Source: Chromera velia (Eukaryota; Sar; Chromeraceae). Taken from it: a stretch of DNA of 26,353 nucleotides. The position numbers and the translations under genes were made by a program. Positions 1 to 7,106 of the stretch are shown piece by piece. The stretch lies in the NCBI GenBank assembly GCA_018398765.1, contig JAHBMJ010005712.1, positions 123,410 to 149,762 on the forward strand, given 5' to 3'. Each line of letters begins with the position of its first letter. The first letter of the stretch is position 1. Under the pieces are notes generated by a model. The model did not search any database and was not told where the DNA came from. It was given only the letters and a program-made list of their open reading frames with translations.

Positions 1-15
1 GGGGGGGGGGGGGGG
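1..15. repeat. Poly-G tract at the window edge
   Basis: The window opens with at least 15 consecutive G residues. On the minus strand this is a C-run inside, or next to, the first intron of the leftmost gene. It may mark an assembly break at a homopolymer; the right edge also ends in G after a CT/GT microsatellite. Confidence 0.8.
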
Positions 16-89
16 ATAAGTGCATGCGGGGCAAGGTTGCACGCCCGGGTGAAAGCTGTCTCGTGAGCAATTCTTCTTTAGAGATGTAC

Positions 90-306
90 CTGTGTCCATC
101 TTTGTCTTCAGGACGGACACCAGGTCCTTCAGTTCTTCCTTCATTTTCTCCATGTCCTCCTCAACCAGATGGACATCTCCTTCACTGACGTCGTCTCCAC
201 CCCTGAGTCGCTCCTCGGCATTCACCACAGCCGCACTCCTCATCTCGACGTCTCCTCCCGTCTCCTCCTCTCCCAGAATGTCACGGAAGTCGTCTTCGAA
301 GGACAT
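90..306 (-). CDS. 5' exon of an unknown coiled-coil-like protein (partial)
   Basis: Read on the minus strand, an ATG at 306-304 opens a frame starting MSFEDDFRDILGEEE that stays open to the window edge. The probable exon is 72 codons plus one base and ends at 90, before a GT (GTACAT) at 89-88. No stop forces this junction, so the frame could instead read on. The peptide is acidic, then heptad-like and charged near residues 50-70 (EEDMEKMKEELKDLV), which looks like the start of a coiled coil. I do not recognise the family. The gene is divergent from the one at 1092 and probably shares its upstream region. Only the N-terminus is visible, so function cannot be assigned. It could be a chance open frame, but its composition resembles the real proteins here. 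Confidence 0.4.
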
Positions 307-1091
307 GGCGATCAGAGCAAAAACTGCGAGAAGCTAGTCTGATGCTGTGAGCTGAAACTCGAATAAAAGAGGGAGACGTGACCCTTTCTCGAAACTCTTC
401 AGTGCTCAACGATGTGGAATTGCATGGATCCAATCCTTACAAATCACTTGTCTCCAAGCTGCTGACATTGAAAGTGCTCGTAGCAGAATTCTACAATTTT
501 CAGAAGCCATCTTGGGGTCCACGGGTGTTTCGAAGATGTCTGAAGAGTGCTTGAGAGCTGTCGGAGGCTCGGAGCATATGCACCTTCGGCGCTTTCCGAG
601 CTGTGGAGCGTTCTGATTGTCTGACACCCCTGTTGCAGATCGCTTCAACAGAAATTTCGAAATTTCAATGCGCACACACATGCTGAAATTCCATCCGCGA
701 AGACTCCGCGCGCATGCATCGCATATGCGCCGATGCATGCATGCACTGGAATGTACTGAATGTTGACCGGGGTGTTACAAACCTGCGAGTTAACTCGGAA
801 AGGAATAGCTCGGACGTCGCGAAGTCCACAGTCGAAGATTCTCAGTGTCGAGGCAGCCGAGCTTCAATGCCCGAAGATGCCCGAAGTGAACAGCCAGAAT
901 TCCGACTCTCATCAGAGTCCCGTGAGAGTCTGTGGGAGCTGTGCGTGAGCGAATTGAATGTCGACTTCTTCCTCTCTGATTGGAATCTCGGCTTACCCGG
1001 AGAAGAGACTTGAATCCTTTTCGCAATACAATTCGATTCTACGCGACGTAAATTTCGTCTCACACTGTACTGTCCCCTCATACCTTCAAGA
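307..1091. promoter_or_regulatory. Divergent intergenic region between two head-to-head genes
   Basis: These 785 bases separate the start codons of the minus-strand gene at 306 and the plus-strand gene at 1092, so they should contain both promoters. No TATA-like element is convincing. The one conspicuous element is the GCATGCATCG inverted repeat at 712-740. Short open frames on both strands here are poorly supported. Confidence 0.45.
712..740. repeat. Perfect 10-bp inverted repeat containing TGCATGC motifs
   Basis: GCATGCATCG at 712-721 is followed by a 9-base spacer and its exact reverse complement at 731-740. A further TGCATGC overlaps the right arm. GCATGC-type motifs are bound by ApiAP2 transcription factors in apicomplexans, so a regulatory site is possible. 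The position inside a divergent promoter region fits, but the function is inferred. Confidence 0.6.
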
Positions 1092-3683
1092 ATGGTCTCT
1101 GTGTTGCTTTTGAAGAACTGGCATGACTTGATCGAAGTCGTGCTATCTGAATACTGCACGTGGGAACGATTGCGCACTTTTTTACGCTCCGGGTTCAAGC
1201 TTGAGCGCGAAAAGACCTACGCAGTCTCCTCCAAGCCGTCCAAATTCGTCTGTCTTCGACATGGTACAGATGAGCAGCTCCCTGTGTCCGAAGATGCCGT
1301 GCTCAGATTCGTCGAGTGCTACAAGGTCCGCGAGAGTGCGGAGAAGGAGCCCGATGCCTTCGCCCCTCTTGTGTCTGCCGTCAAACAGGATGTGCGCTGT
1401 TGGAGAGAGAACCTCAGAGAGGTAGACGGAGACGTCGAAATGGTGGACGCCTCCACCTGTGCAGACGACGCTCTCTGTGGTCCCCGCAGCCAGAGTGCGA
1501 CCCCTGACAGACCTCCCTTTTCTTCTCCTGTAGTGCCGGTCAAAGGCAAGGGGGCAGAAGAGACGAGTGTTGAGTTGAAATCGATTCTGAAACCCAAAGA
1601 GAGACCAGAAGACCCACAGTCTGCACGAGGTCTGAAGAGGAAGGTGACCTTCCTGTGCAAACAGGACACTCAGGATGAAATAGACGAGGGGTGGAAGCGT
1701 TACTTTGAGTCCTCTCCCACCGACACTGTGTCTGATCAGAAGGAGTTGCGAGGAGACGCTCTTGAGATCTTCAAAGCGACTCTGTTGATCAGCCGTCTCG
1801 ATGTGAGGGAGACGAGGAAGAAGGCCGAGAAAGATGAGGCCATCCATTTGCGGTCTCACACAACGAAGAGCTTGGCAGAACGAGAGTCGGAGTCTCCGCC
1901 TGTCTCTGCGTCTGCGTCTGCGTCGACGAAGGCAGCCGCACGACAGCAATTAGCTCTGGAGGTGAAAGAGCGGGAGAAGGAGATAGAGACAGAGGCGAGA
2001 TTGAAGTTACAGGAGGATTTCAGGCGGTCAGAGGGCAAGGGGAGAAAAGGGAAAGAAAAGAAGGGGGGCAGTGGAGGGCTGTTGGACTGGGCCTGTGGTT
2101 TTTTTGCTCGGAAAGAAACTGCAGACAAGGCAATGTCCCCTGAGCGCAGGAGAAGCTTTTCTCCTCCAGCTGCCGGGAAGCCATCAGAGAAAAGAAAGAG
2201 GTCTGGGAAGGAGGTGGATGAGAGAAAAGTCAGAGGAAGTGCAGAAAAGGGGGAGGTGAAGGAGAAAAGAGAACCGTCAAATCCTCTTCCTGTCTTTCCC
2301 CCTCCCCCCGACAGATCTAGACCAACAGAGAAGAAATCTCTGAAAGACGACAACATGACTGCAAGAAGGCCTCTTGAGAGTAAGCCCTCCATTCGCTCCT
2401 CCCGAAGATCGGGATCTCATGGGCCCACGAAGAGAACAACAAGCGCAACCGCAGTGCCACGGGGTCGATCCCAAGATCCTTATGGTAGGCATCAGGCGCG
2501 GGAGTCGGGCGCGTGTGGCGTGTACTCTGCCTCCGTCAAGAAAACTCCCCATTCCCCCAGGTTTTCCGAACACTTCGAAGGTGACGAGAAGTTTCAATCC
2601 TCCCAGCCTCAACAAAGAGAGAGGGCGTCAGAGAGGACGAAAAGACCCGCCTCCCCCTCTCTCAGACCTTCCACACTGACGAAGAGAGAGACTGCCGAGT
2701 GCCGGCGTGGGGGTGCGGGTGACGAAGTGTTGTCTCAGCCTCCAGAAGTGGAGAAAGCACATCTCAGAGAAAGCCACATCTCCCGCAGCACCTTTCAGAG
2801 CGGGCACCCCATGAGAGAGGACACAGGAGTAGAGATAGAAACCCCTTCTGCAGACGCCCCAGCATCCCCCCCAAACCCCAAGCGTCCTCGTGCTGGGGCG
2901 TCCCCTCCCCGGACCCCCCCTTCGCGTTCTGCCGCTGCTCTCCCCCCTGCTGCCCTTGAATGGTCCTTCGAAGACCACAAAGACGCAAAGAAAAGCCTCG
3001 AGCATGGCCACCCCGCAGAATCGTGCAGTGGCACTGCCGTGGCTCCCGTGCAGTCTCCTCAGTCCCCCCCTCAGCCTTACCCCCTTTCTGAACCGTCTCG
3101 TAGCGACGCCCCTCCCCGACATTCCCTCAAAGTCTCGTCACCCGTCCCCCGTGCTCATCCTGCATCACATCACGGTTCCGCCACCGGCTCTTGCTACCCG
3201 TCAGTTGAACCTCCCTTCGCCATCAATTATGGACAGCCAACCCACCTCGTTGCGCAGAGGACGTATCGGTACCCTGATTCCTCGCTCACACAAAGCCCCC
3301 CCATGAACAGGCAGGACGAAAAAGGGGTCCTCAGATCCCCTCGAGGAGACGCTGAACGCCCTCTCCGTCCCTTCTCAGTCGCAGCCTCTGCTCCCGTTGC
3401 AACAGACCTCTCTGAGACAGACCCTCACATGCACTCAATTGAGGGTCCGAGTGTCCCCCCCCGCCCTCAGGCCGAGTGCGTGCGTCAGCCCTCTCCTCTC
3501 CGGGGGACTGATGATTACTCCTCTCAGCCCACAAATCGTCATTTCCGTTCCGCACGCTATCCAGACTATCCCTGGGGCACTGACAGAGATGAGAGCACGG
3601 GGAGAGTGGAAGACCAGACCAGAGAGGGGACGTTGTGGCTTCGGTTGGGTGCCTGGGGCAAGGAGAGCTTCAAGCGGGTGTAG
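1092..3683 (+). CDS. Large disordered basic protein with SILK and RVxF-type PP1 docking motifs
   Basis: A single uninterrupted frame of 863 codons ends in TAG. Residues 1-115 look globular and contain hydrophobic helices (start MVSVLLLKNWHDLIEVVL). The rest is rich in Ser, Pro, Arg, Lys and Glu and is probably disordered, with NLS-like clusters such as EKRKRSGK. Residues 164-167 are SILK and residues 184-187 are KVTF, preceded by KR. These match the SILK and RVxF docking motifs for protein phosphatase 1, in the usual order. A charged helical stretch lies near 225-315. A PP1-binding, possibly nuclear, scaffold is therefore inferred; no enzymatic domain is visible. The coding strand carries several C-tracts of 6-8 in its Pro-rich second half. 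It has no intron, unlike RPS12, the lipase and SCC2 here. An intron that happens to stay open in frame cannot be excluded. Confidence 0.65.
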   Translation: MVSVLLLKNWHDLIEVVLSEYCTWERLRTFLRSGFKLEREKTYAVSSKPSKFVCLRHGTDEQLPVSEDAVLRFVECYKVRESAEKEPDAFAPLVSAVKQDVRCWRENLREVDGDVEMVDASTCADDALCGPRSQSATPDRPPFSSPVVPVKGKGAEETSVELKSILKPKERPEDPQSARGLKRKVTFLCKQDTQDEIDEGWKRYFESSPTDTVSDQKELRGDALEIFKATLLISRLDVRETRKKAEKDEAIHLRSHTTKSLAERESESPPVSASASASTKAAARQQLALEVKEREKEIETEARLKLQEDFRRSEGKGRKGKEKKGGSGGLLDWACGFFARKETADKAMSPERRRSFSPPAAGKPSEKRKRSGKEVDERKVRGSAEKGEVKEKREPSNPLPVFPPPPDRSRPTEKKSLKDDNMTARRPLESKPSIRSSRRSGSHGPTKRTTSATAVPRGRSQDPYGRHQARESGACGVYSASVKKTPHSPRFSEHFEGDEKFQSSQPQQRERASERTKRPASPSLRPSTLTKRETAECRRGGAGDEVLSQPPEVEKAHLRESHISRSTFQSGHPMREDTGVEIETPSADAPASPPNPKRPRAGASPPRTPPSRSAAALPPAALEWSFEDHKDAKKSLEHGHPAESCSGTAVAPVQSPQSPPQPYPLSEPSRSDAPPRHSLKVSSPVPRAHPASHHGSATGSCYPSVEPPFAINYGQPTHLVAQRTYRYPDSSLTQSPPMNRQDEKGVLRSPRGDAERPLRPFSVAASAPVATDLSETDPHMHSIEGPSVPPRPQAECVRQPSPLRGTDDYSSQPTNRHFRSARYPDYPWGTDRDESTGRVEDQTREGTLWLRLGAWGKESFKRV

Positions 3684-5439
3684 CTGGAGCAGGAATCAAC
3701 TGGGGTCCCAGATGCATGGCAAGGATGGTCCGTCATCTCTCTCTTTTTTAATTTACTTGAATGCCCCTTGCTGCACTCAAACAACTGCTTTGGAGTCTGC
3801 TCACCTGATCTCGTCAAGAAAAATGACTCTTCCACCTGTTCTCTTCCCTTTTGTGTATTATCTACACATCGTTATGCTCCCCCTACGCTGCTTGCAGACA
3901 GCTTTCACAAGACCGCACCCGAGAGGGAGAAGGAGAAGGTCCGAAAGAAAGGATCGGATCCCGCCGGAGTGTTTTCTTGTGGTCCTTGCAAGCAAGCGAG
4001 GGGCCTAGTGGAGACCTCTCGTTGGTTTTTGGGACTCGTGCGGGTATGGACTTCTTCCGGAGGGCGTTTGTTCTGTTTGCATGCTCTGTCTGTTGTGCAT
4101 CTTCACGATGGATGTGCGTTCTGCTGCTGATCGATGCTGCTTAGAGGAAGAAGATCGAGGGAAGGGAAGAGTTGAGCAAGAAGGAAAGAAAGAGTGTACG
4201 TGGAAAAGAAACGTGAGGTCTCCTTTTTTGGCGTATCCAAACGGTTGATCGTTTGCAGCGGAGCGTTTTCCTGCTGCTTGTACTATATCTGTGTATTAGT
4301 GCCTTCTTAGTGATGCACCTGGAGGGAAGGCGGCAGCTGCGGGGTGGTTTGGACTCGAGATCGAGAGATCAAGTGGGCAATTGACTGATCGAGCGGGTCT
4401 CTCTCGGGTGCGTGTGTGTATGTGAGAACTGAATGGAAGGATCGAAGCTTTGTTTTGAGAATCTGGAGGGAAGGAGCAGGCGAAGTGCGAGGTCGTGTTT
4501 GCTTTGTGCCCCTTCGTCGTGTTTGTACATTTTTGCCACGGAGAAATTAGTAGAGCCAAGGGAGAAAGGGAGACGAAGGACTAAGGGGAGCATTATTTCC
4601 TAACGGTGTGAGTTTTGCGTGGGTGACTGGGAGAGAAATGATAGATGCGGAAAGAAGAGGAAACGACTTGCTGTTTCATGTTTTGCCCGTGTCTGTACTA
4701 GCGATTGATCAATTTATTTGGGTGATGAGAAGGAGACTTTCTGTGTCTGCAACAATACTTTTTGACTGCTGCACTTCTTTGTGTCTCTGTCTTCCTTCAA
4801 ATCTTGCAATTGAGTGAGTGTGCCGAAAGGGTCGGGTCGTTCGTCTTTTCGGCTTGAATTGGGGTGTGACAATAGGCGTGGAGCGCAATTTTGGCTGTGT
4901 GCGTTGGCTGTTTTCTTCTTCTTTGTCTGTCTCTGTCTCTTCCGTACTTTTTCAGTCCGCTTTTCCGTGAGAAGAAGTATACTCGTCTCTCTGTCTGCCT
5001 ATCTCTCTGTCTGTCCGTCTGTCTGTCTGGTCTTCCATGTGAATCTTCTTCTGTTCCTCTCCTCTTTTTCTCTCTCTCTTCCTTGCTGGCAGCGGGGCGG
5101 CACACCTTGAAGGGGAAGAATGGGCTGCCTCCGCTGGTGTATTGCGGGTGGCTTGCGAACGTTTGTACCTGCGCATGTGCTTTCTGCTCTTCTTGGGCTG
5201 ACTGTAGGAACAAGATTGAGCGAGCCTCTCTGAGGTGCGCCTTTTCTCTTTGGGGAGGGGGGAGAGAGGGGGGGTATATCTTGCTTGTTCTATTGGTGGT
5301 CAGGCCCGTCTGCATGTTGTAGCGGCGATGTCTGAATGAGGGCGGGACGCGTGTGGGGAAGGAATGATGGACCAGCAGGAGGCGTGACCGGATCTTTCAT
5401 TATTGAATTGGAGGGGCCTGTGGAGGGGTCTGATGAAGA
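3684..5439 (+). other. 3' flank of the PP1-motif gene, no gene recognised
   Basis: This stretch lies downstream of the stop at 3683 and keeps the GC content of the genic regions. It is increasingly pyrimidine-rich on the plus strand, with TCTGTC-type repeats around 4985-5035. Short open frames on both strands have low-complexity composition and no recognisable domain. It probably holds the 3' UTR and spacer; no poly(A) site can be placed with confidence. Confidence 0.5.
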
Positions 5440-5724
5440 ATTAATGTTGCAGGAGAATCAACTTGAACTAGCTCCGCAAGTTGTTTAAATAAAGTTAAAT
5501 AGAGAAGAGTAAAAATAATAAAGGAACTAGTAAAGGAATAACCGTGTCATAGATTGTTAATAACTTAAAATTTGTTAGGCCACTACAACAACAATATTTG
5601 TCTAGCTGCGCTTAGTTACTCCTGTATATTACATGCATATAGACAGTAACCTGAAAGAGCCCCTCATATGTGTGGACACGGCATGCATAACAAAACTCTC
5701 GATCATCAACCTGAGAGTACAGAG

Positions 5725-5746
5725 TGATGATGATGATGATGATGAT
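5725..5746. repeat. (TGA)n microsatellite
   Basis: Seven TGA units in a row plus one base, inside AT-rich island 1. Confidence 0.9.
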
Positions 5747-6537
5747 AGTACGGTTAGAAGTTACATCCAGCCCTTTTTAGCGAGTAGCGAGTAGTATTCA
5801 TCATTTTATGACTGAACTCTAACTGGTATATCACTATATATCACTATGTATAGCATATTATAGCATATATAATTTGACTATGATTATTTTAGGGCTTTAA
5901 ACTGCTAGTGAGTCAAATTGTTAGGCTTTAAAATAGGTTTAGCAACCGTTTTTACCAGAGTTTTCCCTTAAACTACCATGGTAGTGGTACACGCCTTCAG
6001 GTCTGCCGGTTACCATCTCATGGTTATCAAACTGACGGTTACTCTAGTATTGAATCTTACTAGAATGAACTTTTAATGAATGCCAAAGATATGATTCTTA
6101 CTAGTCTAAAATTGGTTTTGTAGGTTAAGTTTGATTCAGAATATGGCTAAATCTGCCTGTTTTTAGCTATTACCCCTACCATTGGAACACTACTACCGTA
6201 ACCACAAATTTGGTAACCGGGCAGCTTAGCGGCCACCTAGTAACCATCCTACTTTCGTTACTCCTAACCGTACTGTGTACCTGAGAGAGTCTCTTTTTCA
6301 TATGGATTTCTTATGCATGGTATAGTGAATATGGTAAAATGCTCTGGATATGGATAACGATCGATGGTGCGTTATAGTGATAGTCATAGCTAAAATACGT
6401 CTGTTCGTACCTTTAAAAATTCAATAGATTCGTGGCCTAGTAGTTTCTAGCTAAAATCTTATGCTTTAGCTTATGCTATGTTTATACTAAAATCCCATAT
6501 AAAACCCGTTAAAATATGTTAATTAATATCCATACAA

Positions 6538-6582
6538 TAAAATCTCATAAAATCTTAGCTTAAAATCTGATAAAATCTTAGC
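6538..6582. repeat. Imperfect tandem repeat of AAAATCT-type units
   Basis: Two adjacent units of about 22 bp, each of the form AAAATCT-N-ATAAAATCTTAGC, lie side by side in AT-rich island 1. Related single copies occur nearby. Confidence 0.65.
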
Positions 6583-7106
6583 ATTCCTAGCTAGTTGCAT
6601 TGCTCCTGTCCAGGTTCCTGCTAGAATTAATTGAACTTATTATGGCACCACTAATCACTATCACTATTATCGAAGTTCATAAATAAAAATACTATGCCAT
6701 TAGTAACATTCAATTGAGTTTCAACTTCTTAAAATAACAGAGCAAAATTCTTGAAACTATAGCTAAATTATAGGTTTAAAACTTATGCATATAAAGTATG
6801 TAGTGCTTCATATAGTCATATTGCTTAGATAATTGCTAGTCATATTGCATGATTTCTAAATTAATCTGGAAGTTGAATACACGTGTTAAGCAAGGTTTAC
6901 TTTGTTGATGATCGTTGTTCAATTACTCAGTTAAAGAAGCCACCCAGACAACATAAAGAAGCCTAGGCACACTTCTCTCCCAAGTTCCCCTGCTTTCATT
7001 GTGACCCCTTCCAATCATGTCCATCAAACCAAGAATCCAACCCCGTCCTCCATCCACCGATCACACACGCGAGTGAGTGATGAGAGAAATCTGCCTGCGT
7101 GTTTGT

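Larger units (their letters stand above)
5440..6960. other. AT-rich, CTAG-enriched, ORF-free island 1
   Basis: About 1.5 kb of sharply lower GC content with no open frame of note on either strand. CTAG appears roughly a dozen times. Short motifs recur, such as GGTTAC/GTAACC and TAAAATCTTAGC. A 12-bp palindrome, CTACCATGGTAG, lies at 5973-5984. Edges are approximate. The island sits in the convergent junction between the PP1-motif gene and RPS12. I see no terminal inverted repeats, target-site duplication or transposase. It could be a decayed mobile element, a terminator or boundary region, or a replication or chromatin element. Confidence 0.6.

Noticed and set aside
1182-3122. Several 100-255-codon minus-strand frames opposite the PP1-motif gene
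   Set aside because: They are mirror frames of a GC-rich coding region. The plus-strand frame is far longer and has the better protein composition.
4797-5315. 172-codon minus-strand open frame
   Set aside because: It is the reverse of a TCTGTC-rich, pyrimidine-rich stretch, and the product is a low-complexity Arg/Asp/Gln repeat typical of chance translation of microsatellites.
5440-6960. AT-rich island 1 as an organelle DNA insertion or a gene
   Set aside because: No recognisable organelle protein or rRNA similarity could be read, and no open frame of useful length exists on either strand.
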